This document shows positions 1 to 13,172 of a stretch of DNA of 64,000 nt, one piece after another. The position numbers and the translations under genes are program-made. The notes under the pieces were generated by a model. It ran no database searches, had not been told where the DNA came from, and saw only the letters and a list, made by a program, of their open reading frames with translations. This stretch comes from Saccharum officinarum. Lineage: Eukaryota; Streptophyta; Magnoliopsida; Poales; Poaceae. The stretch covers positions 12,091,356 to 12,155,355 of the forward strand of contig CM036223.1 of the NCBI GenBank assembly GCA_020631735.1. Direction: 5' to 3'. The first letter of the stretch is position 1, and every line of letters begins with the position of its first letter.

Positions 1-2952
1 TTCCGTCAAAGATGTCTAGGTTCACCCGTATTACGAAACGAGTTGGTTGTGATAGGAATGGCACATCTCATGTTAGGGTGGAGAGCTTACATGAAGGCAG
101 TATCAATTACGTCGTACAACCACATCGTTAAGGTACCATGATGGCCATGACATCAGAAATAGCCGATTCAGATGTCGTGGCAAATGTAAAACCTTGAGAA
201 ACTTGCCTTCTGGAAATGGAATCTAGCTAGTTTTTTATGGCTGTAGAACTATAGGCCTCATCCTACGGAACCTAAGTACGCAAAAGTGGGTCCCAATGGA
301 CTTTTCTAAAATTAACTTATCATAGGCAACAAAGCAGTGTTTGTTTTGGTGAAATCATGCAATTCCATCAAAGATGTCTGGCTCCACCCGTGTTATGAAA
401 TGAGTTGGTTATGACAGGAATAGCACATCTCATGTTAGGGTGGAGAGCTTAGATGAAGCCAACATCAATTATGTCACACAACCACACCGTTAAGGTACCG
501 TGATGGCCGCAACACCGGAAACTGCCGATTCAGATGTCATGGCAAATGTAAAAGCTTAAGAAATTTGCCTTCTAGAAATGGAATCAAGCTAGTTTTTTCA
601 TGACTATAGAACTATAGGCCTCACCCTAGGGACCTAAATTGGCAAAAGTGGGTTATTATAGTTTTTTTCTAAAAATAACTTATCATAGGCAACAAAGCAA
701 TGTTTATTTCGGTGAAATAATGCAATTCCATCAAAGATGTTTGGCTCCACCCATGTTATGAAGTGGGTTGGTTGTGATAGGAATGAAAACTCTCATGTTA
801 GGGTGGAGAGCTTTGATGAAGTTATTATCAACTACGTCACATAATCACGTAGTTAATATACCGTGATGGCCGCGACACTAGGACTGCCGATGCATATGTT
901 GTGGCAAATGTAAAACCTTGAGAACTTTGCCTTCTGGACGTGGAATCAAACTAGTTTTTTTCAAGGTTGTAGAACTACAGGCCTCACCCTAGGAAACCTA
1001 AATTGGGCAAAGTGGATCCTTGGAGACTTTTCAAAAAATAACTTATCATAGGCAATAAAGCAGTGTTTATTTTGGTGAAATCAAGCAATTCCGTCAGAGA
1101 TGTCTGGGTTCACCCGTGTTACGAAACGTGTTGTTTGTGACAAGAATGGCACATCTCATGTTAGGGTGGAGAGCTTACAAGAAGGCAGTATCAATTACGT
1201 CGTACAACCACGTTGTTAAGGTACCGTGATGGCCGTGACATCTAAAATAGCCGATTCAGATGTCGTGGCAAATGTAAAACCTTGAGAAACTTGCCTTCTA
1301 GAAATGGAATCGAGCTAGTTTTTTTAATGGCTATAGAACTATAGGCCTCATCCTAGGGGACCTGAGTTCACAAAAGTGGGTCCCTAGAGACTTTTCTAAA
1401 ATTAACTTATCATAGGCAACAAAGTAGTGTTTGTTTTGGTGAAATCATACAATTCCATCAAAGATGTCTGGCTCCACCCGTGTTACGAAATGAGTTGGTT
1501 GTGATAGGAATGGCACATCTCATGTTAGGGTGGAGAGCTTACATGAAGGCAGTATCAATTACGTCATACAACCACGCCATTAAGGTACTGTGATGGCCGT
1601 GACATCGAAAATAGACGATTCAGATGTCGTGGCAAATGTAAAACCTTGAGAAACTTGCCTTCTAGACATGGAATTGAGCAAGTTTTTTTATGGCTATAGA
1701 ACTATAGGCCTCATCCTAGGGAACCGAAGTTCGCTTAAGTGGGTCCCTAGAGACTTTTCTAAAATTAACTTACCATAGTCAACAAAGCAGTGTTTGTTTT
1801 GGTGAAATCATGCAATTCCGTCAAAGATGTCTGGCTCCACCCGTGTTATGAAATGACTTGGTTATGACTGGAATGGCACATCTCATGTTAGGGTGGAGAG
1901 CTTAGATGAAGCCAGTATCAATTATGTCGCACAACCACACCATTAAGGTACCGTGATGGCCGCAACACCGGAAACTGCCGATTCAGATGTCATGGCAAAT
2001 GTAAAACCTTAAGAAATTTGCCTTTTGGACATGGAATCAAGCTAGTTTTTTTCATGACTATAGAACTATAGGCCTCACCCTTGGGAACCTAAATTGGCAA
2101 AAGTGGGTTATTAGAGATTTTTTCTAAAAATAACTTATCATAGGCAACAAAGTAGTGTTTGTTTTGCTGAAATCATGCAATTCCAACAAAGAAGTCTAGG
2201 CTCCACCCGTGTTACAAAATGAGTTGGTCGTGATAGGAATGGCACATCTCATGTTAGGTTGCAAAGCTTTGATGAAGTTATTATCAACTATGTCACACAA
2301 TCACGTAGTTAATATACTGTGATGGCCGCGACACTAGGACTGCCGATGCATATATTGTGGCAAATGTAAAACCTTGAGAACTTTGCCTTCTGGACATGGA
2401 ATCAAGCTAGTTTTTTTCATGGTTGTAGAACTACAGGCCTCACCCTAGGAAACCTAAATTGGCCAAAGTGGATTCCTGGAGACTTTTCTAAAAATAACTT
2501 ATCATAGGCAATAAAGAAGTGTTTATTTTGCTGAAATCAAGCAATTCTAGCAAAGATGCCTGGGTTCACTCGTGTTACGAAATGAGTTGGTTGTGATAGG
2601 AATGGCACATCTCATGTTAGGGTGGAGAGCTTACATGAAGGCAGTATCAATTACATCGTACAACCACCCCGTTAAAGTACCGTGATAGCCGTGACATCGG
2701 AAACAACCAATTCAGACGTCGTGGCAAATGTAAAACCTTGAGAAACTTGCCTTCTATACACGGAATCGAGCTAGTTTTTTTATGGCTATAGAGCTATAGG
2801 CCTCATCCTAGGGAACCTGAGTTCGCAAAAGTGGGTCCCTAGAGACTTTTCTAAAATTAACTTACCATAGGCAACAAAGCAGTGTTTGTTTTGGTGAAAT
2901 CATGCAATTCCGTCAAAGATGTCTGGCACCACCCATGTTATGAAATGAGTTG
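1..2952 (+). repeat. ~363-bp satellite array, block 1 (ABC-type)
   Basis: Tandem monomers spaced 362-366 bp, measured with the motif TGTTAGGGTGGAGAGCTT, which recurs at 71, 433, 796, 1159, 1523, 1886, 2252 (one variant base) and 2615. Three diverged monomer types can be told apart by the segment after the motif. Type A has ATGAAGGCAGTATCAATTAC, type B has GATGAAGCCAGTATCAATTA, and type C has GATGAAGTTATTATCAACTA. The order here is A B C A A B C A and a partial B. The array begins before the window and is cut at 2952 by retrotransposon element 1; the same B monomer resumes at 21733. No coding potential. I do not recognise the family by name; a grass subtelomeric or pericentromeric satellite is the likely class. 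Confidence 0.95.
2948..2952. repeat. Target-site duplication AGTTG, left copy (element 1)
   Basis: AGTTG directly precedes the TGTAAC LTR end and is repeated at 21733-21737 after the other LTR end. Removing the element and one copy restores the normal monomer reading GAGTTGGTTATGAC, so the boundaries are certain to the base. Confidence 0.95.
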
Positions 2953-5900
2953 TGTAACGGAACCGTCCAAATTATAAGAGCACAAGTACAAAAACAATCA
3001 CCGAAATGATCAAATTCTCGCACTTGAGCCCATATAACTCCGGTAGTCCAATGAAATCACGAGGGAATTCAAACCAACCAACATACAAGCCAAGATCGTA
3101 GTGATTCAACATAACAAGTCACATGTTACAACCATTTCACAAGTAATTCAATATACATCGGAGTTCAACATAGTTATTAATTTACATTGAAAAGTAGCGG
3201 AAGCAAAGTAATTTGAAACTAACATTATTCTTATTTCAAATACATGCCAGTACCACGGTCGACTCCCCACAAAAGCATTAGAGATAAGGTAAATAAGAAG
3301 GATCATGCCCGTGATCACACTCCGCCACTACGGCAGGAGTCAACCAACTCTTGCAGCTGCCATGATACATCACAACCTGCAACAAGTGGGGATAAAACCC
3401 TGAGTACGAGAAAGTAATCAGCTAGACTTACCCGTCAGAAACCAGAAATAAGGAGACACCAAGGATCATGCAAGGCTGATATAAAGTAGGCTAGCTTGAG
3501 AACATTTTGCATAAAAGCTTATTATGGATAGTAATCATTAATGCTTAAGCATCAAGTTAATTATCATTAAACTATCATCTATATTAAAACCTATACTAGA
3601 GCACTCACTTTATTAGGAGCAAACAATATTAACCATTGCAGGTATAAATTGAGGCAACCTTTCCATCGTGATCCAATTAACCATCAGTTCAATTTAATTG
3701 AATCTACGTTGCCGCTGCTCAAGTCAAGTGCTCACTAACCGGGAGCGACGGCGATTCGAATCGAATTCCTATCCAGCTGGAGGGGTATTTCTAACACTCA
3801 CCGTGCAGACCCCTGCCAGGGTCGCACAGGCCACCTTTTCATATGATTCAGGAATCGCGGGTCCGAATGATGTCGCGACCCCAAGGGCGACACTCTACCA
3901 GGTGATAGGGACTCTAACCCCCCTTGGTCTCACGCCAATGTCCCCAAGCACATCCTTTCTCTCCTCCAAGAAGCAACCTACCATTCGATTCCCGGCCTGA
4001 ATCACATTACTCGGCTTCACGGTCGGAACGGCTTATCCGGCCAACTAAGTGTTAGACTGCGTTCAACATGACTCAAGGACGTACAGCGAATCGGTCCTTA
4101 AACGACTCAGACGGGGATAGATCCACACCCAAGACCTCCATGCCTTGTTGCTTCACTATCGTCATCCCACCCGGTCTCATTTCATTTTATTAACACATGG
4201 TTCCATTCCACGATAGCAAATATAGCCAACCATGCCATATATGAATATCCCTATATCTCGCAGGTGACAGGAAATCACCTGACTTCTACCGCTTAAAGCA
4301 GGGCTAAGCATCTACTCGATCCTTGTCTATGTAGGATTCAAGGATTCATATATCTGGACAAGGAATGATATAATGCAGCAAGGGTTTCCAACCAACTCCT
4401 ACCACTTAACGCAACAATACTTATAACATATATATATAATTAATTGCTTTGAAGATAGGAGGCTTATAATGCTCCGGGGCTTGCCTGGGATCCGACTCAA
4501 GTTAGAGTATGTCAGATAAAACTTGCTTGGCGAGTATCTTCCAATCTACCACTTGTCCGGTCCTTCTATCTTCGGGATGGATCTACCAACTCCATCTTCG
4601 GGTTTGGCTCCACATCAGGTCCTTCACGTGCTTCAGCTAGCGTACCTAAATGAGATGCAATAATGCATATGTATGAATGCATAGAAGTGCAATAAACAGA
4701 GTAATCAAACAAGCATACCAAGGTTCTCATAAACACCTAGAGCTAATTAACTTAATCCTCACAAAGGCATAACATAGAAGATTGTAAATACATCAATCAA
4801 GACACAAGTCTTATAAGATCCTAGGGTACCAAACAAACTACCAACAAAGACATGTGTCACACTTCAATACACAAGCATGGCAAGTTAATCAAAGCACTAG
4901 TACTAGAAATTGCCACATTCTGGGCATCAGAACAGCAGCTAAGTAATTTAATCATAACTTGAGATCCCTAAATCCAAATGACTTGCAGGAAGACATTCTG
5001 GAAAGCTTATGAAATTATCTATATTTCATTTATAATCATCACAGCATGATTCCAAAGTTTAACATGTCGAATTTACACAAACACAGAAACTGGTCTAACA
5101 AGACAGAGAGCAAGCAATTCTGTAACCCAACTTTAAACAGCTATAACTCCTAAACCACATGACCAAATGCCACCAAATTTTAACAGCAGCTAGATATATA
5201 AATTATCTACAACTTTTGTATAAATAAGTTTTACAACAAAGCACATTATCATGAAGAACTTTGCTAAGTTCCTAGATCTGTCCAGAAACCTTATTTGCAA
5301 GAAATAATTATTAACTTATGTTGCAAACATATAATTAGACAAAACCAACTTTACCAACATGTCACACATGACTAATGAACACCAGAAAACATAGTGTCCA
5401 TTCCTAAATAATTTCTTTTAATGCATTTTCTTAATTTATTTAGATGATTTGGTGGAATTATGAACACATATCAAAGCTGCATAATAAATTCTACCAAAAT
5501 TACAGTGGCCTACACATGCTCCCAAAAGCCTACTGTCCAAATTTCAAGCCATTTGGACAAGTATATCAACCTCTATGAAAAAGACAAATAGCTATTGCAA
5601 TAAATCATGTGAGAGCAAGTTAAACCTAAAACTCCATATTTTCTATGAACACATGGCCCTAGAATGAATCAATATGATATATAAACATCATACTAAGCTA
5701 ATGGAACAATATTTTCCATTTTATCAATTATATATTGCTTACAAGCTATTTATCGAGCCATAAACAAGTTAAACTAATAACTTGATCATACAGTAAGCAA
5801 TGACCATGAAATTTATACCCCAGTACATTTATAGCATGGAAAGACTACCATAAAAATTTCACATTATTTGGAGCAACACAACTCAAGATATAAAAATGAC

Positions 5901-8596
5901 AAGCAATATAATGTAGATTTCCTTATTTAACAAGGTCAAATCAAAACCTTAAGAAAACAGTGAACAACTAGTGTGTCTAATATTTTTCCTAGCAAGCACA
6001 TGTCACCATAAAATTAACAAAACAAGAATCACTATTTTTGGAGTTCTAAAACTCAAGATATAGCTCTGGTCAAGTTTATAAGCATTTTTGGAGCATTTTT
6101 ATAGCTTAAATAAAAACATCATAAAACATCTACAAACATGTAACATATTATGACTCCACTGCATAGATCTTTTCTCAAGGTTTCCAAAAAGTCCACTTTT
6201 GCTATTTTTGGAATTACCTATCATGAGATATGGATATTTAAAGATTTACATAAAATGGAAATTCAAAATCAGAATTAAAACCACCCTAACTAATTTGCTA
6301 GGTGCACCCGATTCGGTACCCATTCTCTGCCACCCTTAACGCTGACCTGCGGGACCCGCTGTACCATTGGACCCACTTGTCAGTCGCTCAAACAGAGAGA
6401 CACAGAGAGGACTCCGGTTGTCTTCTTCCTTCGGTACCGGAAACAGGGGAATCGGCTCCGGCCGGCCGTCATGGCAGGAAGGTGGTCGCCGGCGGCGAAG
6501 GAGTGGCTCGGGAGCTGCACGACGGTGAGGCGCTCTCGGGGACACCCGCAGTGTGTGCTGCGACTGTCCGTGGCCCTCTGGCCACGCGAGCCCGCACGCA
6601 CAGCGGCGGCTTCGCCGCGGCGGCAGAGCGGAGGCGCGGCCCGGCGAGCACCGGCGGCGGTCGAGGGACGGGGAAGCGCAAGGGGGTCCGCGCAAACTCA
6701 CTGGTGACTGCAGCTCGGCTGAGTATGGCTCATGGCCTCCTGGCCGCACACACCGGCATCCGTGGCGGCCATGACACCGGTGGCGGCGCGCCACGGCGAT
6801 GAGACGAGGCCGGGGAGGGGCGCATCGGGGTTGGCATGTGGCGGGGAAGGTGATGCCGCGCTTGGCTGAGGGAAGGGAGGAGGGACGGCATAGGCAGGAA
6901 GCTTGAGCTAGAGCTCGAATCGGTTGTGGCAGGCTCAGCGTCTGTGCTCGGCTCGGAACGAGGAGGGAAGCGAGCAGAGGCAAGGGCGAGCGCCAGGAGC
7001 ATGGAGAGGCGAGTGAACGGAAAAGGGAGTGGAGTGAAGGAGCTGGGCGTCCGCACCGCGTGAGATGACAGCTTGTCTTCGGCAGAGCGCCCTCGACGTG
7101 TGGAGCATGGGTGCGAGGCATGGTGACCGCGTGTCCCTGCTAGGGCCCTTCGTCGAACAGGTGGCATGCATTGTTGTTGGCATCTTGGGCGCCATTTTGG
7201 GGCTAGATACGGGCCGAACTGGATCATGGGCCCAAAACAAAGTTTGCTCTCCTCCTAAAGCTCTACAACTTTGATTAAGGGTGCTCGGCCATTAGGCTAC
7301 TAGATTAGCAGATAATTAGTACCCAACTTGGTAGTGTCAGCGATTTGACAGCGACAAGCAACATCCACAATTGAAGGTCAACACTAAGTCAAATTGATGC
7401 CATACTTCTACATGCTCTTCTCTAGAGTGTCTACTCCAACTTTCATTGAGGGGTCAAACCAAGTTACTTAACAAAATCTCGAGAACGTGACACGTCAATC
7501 AAGTTGACTAAACTCGGCCTTAATTCTTTTCTAAGTCTGAAAACAGTTGTAGATTCAAACTTTGGTCCACAGTTTGACTTATTTCCAAGCTGAATCAGGG
7601 TATGATCCAAAAACAAGGTTTGTTGTACACAACTCAATCTACAACTTTTATTAAAGTACCTTGAACTGGTTTAGCATGGTTAGGGAGATAAAGGTTACCA
7701 AACATGTCAACTTATTGCTGCCAACTCAAGGACTTAGAATATTTTCTAAGTGTTGGAAACAGTCCAAATTCTGACTTGTGGGCCCTTTTTGATCATGTTC
7801 CACACATTTTCATGACTTGACTCTTAAACAAAGTTTGTTCCTTATAAAATTCTATAGAACTTTGTAAAAGGGTGCATAGTCATGCAAAGCTTCTAGGTCA
7901 GACTTTTGAAATGGTCAAACAAAAGGGTTCTAGGGTCCATTCATGGTCAACCATCACTTAGAAGCACATTTAGGTAAAATGATCAACATGAACATTGTTC
8001 CATTAAGTGTACTAAGTGTAGTTAAGGTGTTGTAGAGGCCAAACATACCCACCATGCATTGGTTGCACAAAAGTGTATACCTCGCGTGCACTGAAACATA
8101 GGAGTCACTATAATTGTAGTGCTTGTTTCAAGGCCATGTTACCAGTGTTTCCTGTGTTTGCTTCAAGGTACATGCTACACATGCTTCCTTAGGTTGTTCC
8201 ACATGTTTCCTAGATGTGTTGCACTTGTATGTTGCATAAGCACCAGTTCACATGGAATGTAAAACATGTTTCCTTGTTTCAGAAGTATGTTTCAGTTATA
8301 ATCCAAACAAGCATATAACTTATCATTTCATGTGACTTTTTGATTCCAAACTTCATGAAACTTTTCCAGGGCTTAATATAGATAGTTACTGAGGTGAGAC
8401 ATGTGAAGATACTTTGATAGCAACACCCAAGCATATATCTTTTAATTGAGCCTATATGTAAGCAAGGGTGCAATGTCCAAGTTTAGGTTAGGGTTTATTT
8501 CCATAGGTTTGACTTTGGCATCATCATCTCCACTAATCTATCATGTTTGAGCTCAAACCCACTACTTAATTGGTGATCAACACCTGGGGTGTTACA
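2953..8596 (-). repeat. 3' LTR of element 1 (5.6 kb)
   Basis: Bounded by TGTAAC and GTTACA, which form the short inverted repeat of LTR ends. Composition is strongly patchy. An AT-rich half (about 3000-6300) precedes a GC-rich island (about 6300-7240), followed by a moderately AT-rich part (7240-8596) that is U3 in element orientation. The segment 8038-8290, rich in repeated CATGTTTCC-like words, is specific to this element and its partner LTR. No convincing protein-coding gene; open frames in the GC island are compositional. Confidence 0.93.
6300..7240 (-). promoter_or_regulatory. GC-rich island in LTR, promoter/leader-like
   Basis: About 940 bp of high-GC, CpG-rich sequence within an AT-rich LTR. 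Read on the element's sense strand, its upstream edge (about 7175-7235) carries several GGCCC/GCCCA words. These resemble the site II/GCCCA elements of plant promoters. The downstream edge ends in a CT-rich run (6390-6415) and GTGGGTCC/GACAAGTGGG words common in grass 5' leaders. Every full LTR of the family has an equivalent island. Open frames exist on both strands, which is expected of stop-poor GC-rich DNA, so I do not call a gene. Promoter function is inferred. Confidence 0.4.
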
Positions 8597-8597
8597 G

Positions 8598-8609
8598 CCC
8601 TCCCCCCTT
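8598..8609 (-). other. Polypurine tract of element 1
   Basis: Minus strand AAGGGGGGAGGG, one base (C) before the 3' LTR start TGTAACACC. This is the plus-strand primer site for reverse transcription and fixes the element's orientation. The same tract occurs next to the LTRs of elements 2 (about 37996) and 3 (about 55354). Confidence 0.9.
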
Positions 8610-8639
8610 AAAAGAATCGCGTCCCGAGATTCGGAATGG

Positions 8640-10440
8640 AAGATCTTTTAAAGAAGAGAGACATGTTGTCTAGTTCCCAATATCTGCTATAGCATTCAGC
8701 TGTAAAGCTTCAACATCGGTGAACAATTTGGTCAATGGCACTTTTTGATACTTACTCTTTATGGTAAAATTCATCTGAAGAATTTCCTTCATTGACTTCC
8801 ATGAAGCATTGTTACTTTGGGAGGAATCCAAGATAGCACGTACTGCATTCTCAGTGTACGGAGATCATTTGGTCCATGAGTGAACCACTCCCAAGTATCT
8901 GATTCTTTAGTGAACACAACATAGTCTGTATGAACTTGACACTAGATCGAAATATTCAGAAGTATGCTCGTTGAAATGACTCTATGTTCACATGGTTTTG
9001 AAAAGCAGTTCTCTACCAAAATGGCTTGAGTACAACCTTTCAAAAAGGGTGAGATCATAGATGACAAACATTCTCTGAGGTTATAGGATACTGACTAACC
9101 AATAGACAGGATCTATGTTGGTCGTAAATGTTCAATCCTTCTGATATCAACTAATGGAAAATTACTTAAGGTTCCTTGTGTGCAGTTCTCTTTCTCTGAT
9201 GACAACACTGTATTATCTGAGTCTGTTGAGGGTTTAGTGAATGTGATAGCTGACTCAGTTGTCTTCGTATTTCGGCCAAATGTTACCTAATAAGATTCTT
9301 TTATCCAAAGACAACAGTTATCTGGGTTGAATCAGATGCAACCTCTTGGATAAAAACCTTTACGAGGTACCAAAGTATGTCACCATTGGAAAATAATTAC
9401 TAAAGAAAGATGTAATGAGGCCTTAAGGACAATAAAAGTTGTAATTATTCACTTAATTGCGGGGAGTAGTCTACCACCAAGCGATTGAGTAAAAATTTTC
9501 CTTCGTGACTTAGTTGCACTGTAAGTTGAGTTGACTTGCAGCGTAGCAACTTTGCCAGGCCAACTTTCACGTTGAGGCTTCCTTTTTAGGATCAAACAGC
9601 AGCTCTAAGATAGGAAATCTGTTGTTTAACACTTCTCAAATTTCTTTCCCAGTTATGGGCAAATCGTTTGTGGCACCTATGGACACAAGGATGCTAATGG
9701 AAACTAGGGCATGCTTTCTCTAATTCTTCACTTTAGCTAATAGAACACCTTGCACTATTTGTGTGATTGTCCAAGATGGAATTGACCTGATCACAATGGC
9801 TCTAGAAGATAGAGTATCACTCAAGTTGTTGGCTAGTTGATTAACTTCTTGTTGGTTATTACATTGTAAGACATAGCCTTCATAACTACCAAGGAGTCAT
9901 TACCTAGCTAGAGATTAACCTTTCTATTGGTAACTAATCAGTTGTCTCTCAACACTAAAAAGTTCCAAATCTTCATTCTTGACCATAATAATCGTGGTTG
10001 ATGCAGAACGAATGGTTGCCATCAAGGTCAGTAGATAAGGAGTCACACCAGAGATGGTTAATTTCGACGGTATGGCCATTATGTATACAAGGTTAAAACT
10101 TGCATAATGTGACGATTGATTCTTATCCAATAGATGACTTGTCCAACATTAAATGTTGGGTGTCCTTTTTATCCAACAGAGATGAGATACTTTACTCACT
10201 AGATGGTGGCCGTCAATACAGGGACAACTAAGTAGCGTCACTTGTCTACCACCTATTGCAGTCTGTTAATGTTTATGTCGGTGACCGGTTCTTCAAAGGT
10301 TATCCTCTTAACAACTTCAGAAGGAAACTCCACTACTTTCGGTCTAAGATATGGATCTTATGAAAAGATATGGAGAGATAACCAAGGAAGAAGGTCACGT
10401 GAAAATCACATCAGTGTTGTTCTGCATTGGATTATGATTA
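8640..10440 (-). pseudogene. Decayed coding remnants of unknown origin in element 1 interior
   Basis: On the element's sense strand, several stop-free stretches have ordinary amino-acid composition and match stretches in element 3, but they are broken by shared and private stops and by frameshifts. One example lies at 10225-10350 and includes KRITFEE and VTDINI; its counterpart in element 3 (57270-57385) is open for 34 codons. Another (9700-9900) includes SWTITQIVQGVL. Next to the polypurine tract the frame reads IPNLGTRFF and then stops, faintly like the tail of some Ty3 pol proteins. I recognise no family. It could be a worn-out extra ORF of the ancestor, captured host sequence, or chance. 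Frames were translated by hand. Confidence 0.35.
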
Positions 10441-13160
10441 GAAACCATGATACTAGCGTGTGCCGAGCAGCACAACCTTGTGTGTGCACCCACAGGAGGC
10501 TCTCGGTTTCGTCACGGCACCATTAGTTGCTACTCACCACACCATTACTGAACATGCACCCGCTGAGGAATTTCAAATGGCATAGATTGGGTTGTCAAGG
10601 TAGATGAATGAATTTGCAAGCACACGATTTAGAGGCCATAGCAGAGAGACATTGCGTCACACTAGCTAACCTTTGGGAGAGGTAACCGGAAGGTCCAACA
10701 TGGATTTGAGTACGGTCTTCACAATTGGCAACATACGAACCATGGTCCAAGGCTAGTGTTGATGAGAGTTAACTTGGTTGGTCAGGCGACAAGGGTCTTC
10801 ACGCAGAAAGGGTTGCAAAACACACATGACTCATGCAAACATATAGGATAACTAAACTTTGGGCTTTCGGTCAAGCAAAGGCATGGATACAAACATTCAA
10901 AGGCTAACCACCAAGTCTACAGGCTTAGGCTCCTAAGAGAGAGAACCTAATAGGAGACAACAACCATACAATTACATACATGAACGTTGTTCTAGGATAA
11001 AGCTATGTGACCCTTGCATGCTCACCAAGGATAAATGATGTGTCAACTAGGGTACTACCTAGATAACAAGCATACATACACACATCATAACTTCAAGCAA
11101 CACATGAAGAAGCTTACACAAACAAACTCAAGCAACTACTACCAAGCAAAAAGCTCGCACACAGCAATCATTACTAATCACTAGGCTCACACCTAACAAG
11201 CTTTCTCTCAAGCATGAACTAACTACCAGTTTAGCTCAAAACAACGCTAGCTAAGGAAGCCAACTTAGCATGTGTCCAGAATCTGGACAGCAACGCAGTA
11301 CTTACTTGTTTCAACTATAACTGAGGTTATAGACATCCCACAAAGGTAATCCTAGACTTTCTAGAAAGATTAGGAAGGTGACTACACTTTAGTTACTCAT
11401 ACTAAAAGCAAATTCATAATTTAACATGACCAAAAATGCTAATATTTCAGATCTATACCAATATGGACAGAAAACTAACAAGAACTTCAAAAATGCAAAA
11501 CTGGAGTTCTAGGGACACAACAAGGCTGAGCCTTAACTTTATTTAAAGCTTATGAAGTTGTCTATAACTTTCTTATTATCATATTAAGATGATTCTATAG
11601 CTAACAAGGCCAAACAAGACAAGGAAGACATCTCTGCCCAGATTTAGACAGATTCTGTCATTCCACATTATAAGCTTATAACTAGAGATTTAGACCACAA
11701 AAATTAGTGCTATAGGACATTTTGGAAAGTTTAGAAAAAGTACTACACTTCTTCTATTATCTACAAGACATGATTCCCTATGCACATAGGTCAAACAAAC
11801 CAAACATTCAGATCTATTCAGAGCATAAGCAAAACCTGATAGTAAACTTTTAAAAGTTATAACTCTCAAACCATAAGCCCTAGGGTCATGAAATTTTAGG
11901 ACAAGCTAGATGAGTAAGTTAGCTACAACTTTGGTATTTTCCATAACTACAGAAAACACCATGATGGCCACGAAAGCATCACTACAACAGAAAATGTTCT
12001 AGCAGCCAACATTCAACAAGCAAAACAAAGCTTGCCTTTGTTCTATTTAACAAGAGAGCACACAAACATATTATTCTAGCAGCTCTAAACATTATTACCT
12101 TAGACCAACACCAATTTAATTCATTTATGAGAATCACAATTACTGAAATGAGGTCTAAAGCACTTGCAATTGCTTATATGAACAACATATCCACCGCTTG
12201 GATAAACTAGAGAACATTTACAGATTCAAGCATGTAACCACAACTATTTTTAGCAAGGCTAAGCACACACTTTTCTCAAACAACATGGAGTAAGACATTC
12301 TTGTTTTACTTCACACAAGAAAGATAGTGTACCACATCACTCACAAGTTACTTACTATAGAACAAGGGTGAGAGGAGCATAGTTATGTATTAAGCAACAA
12401 CATGATGATGCATGCTTCGTCCTATTCATCCTCACAAGATTGCCAATCTAAGGTGGCGATCACGTTCTATGTTGGTGGCATAACACGCACTCTCTCGATA
12501 TATAGCTAGTCGTCAGCTACATTCGACTTACGCATTCGTGGTTAGCGTACCTGTAGAAAATTTTCATTTCAGCCCAACAATTCCCCAATATATGGCACAC
12601 AATGAAAGCAGTAAGTAAAATTTTTAAGTACTCCCATATACATATACCCTTGTATATATACATGTAGCACCAAAACTACCCGAATCATTAATCACCCACA
12701 ATTAAGTACCTTCATATATACATGTGTGTAACATGTAAATAATCCAGTAACAAAAACTAGCTCTCCCCTAGATCGTAGGTTGTACGGTCATGCTCTCACA
12801 ACTCACACTTACCTGAGCGTAGGTGCGACGTTGCATAAAAGTAAACTAGCAACATATATGGCTATTTCATATATGAAGGCTACCCCTAATCTGACACACT
12901 GGGTAGCATAGTGTGGAAGAGTTATCACACATACATACCTTGGCCTGGGCGTAGATGCATAAATGAAAAACCCCAAAGTTAGTACTTATATAAGCCACCT
13001 AATAATCCTTATATGGGCGTAAGGAAATTGACCACTGGCATACTTAGGTTTAAAATTTAGATTTGACAAACCTAGATATAACTATAAGTTGATAAAACTG
13101 ATTTTATAAAACAAAACCTTTGTTTTAAATACACATACGACAAGTTTAATGTTGAATCTT

Positions 13161-13172
13161 GCTCTGATACCA
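13161..13172 (-). other. Primer-binding site for tRNA-iMet (element 1)
   Basis: Minus strand TGGTATCAGAGC, a 12-base match to the complement of the 3' end of plant initiator methionine tRNA, two bases inside the 5' LTR end. Usual for Ty3 and many Copia elements of plants. Its intactness implies the element could still be primed if proteins were supplied in trans. Confidence 0.93.

Noticed and set aside
1..2952. Identity with maize knob repeats (180-bp or TR-1) or a named rice satellite
   Set aside because: Period is similar to TR-1 and to rice ~355-bp repeats, but I could not match any recalled sequence. A name would be a guess; a search of a plant satellite database would settle it.
3698..4000. 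Repeated frame starting MNLRCRCSSQVLTNRERRRF at 3698, 13920 and 33356, with related frames at 50929 and 60890
   Set aside because: Present once per LTR as part of the conserved LTR sequence, on the strand opposite to element transcription, with varying length and frame end between copies. No domain recognised.
6302..7240. Many overlapping open frames of 60-260 codons on both strands of the GC-rich LTR islands (also at 19414-20401, 35980-36869, 53558-54457 and 63520-63927)
   Set aside because: High GC makes stops rare in all frames, and the frames overlap on both strands. Products are Arg/Pro/Ala/Gly-rich with no domain. Frames are not kept between diverged LTR copies.
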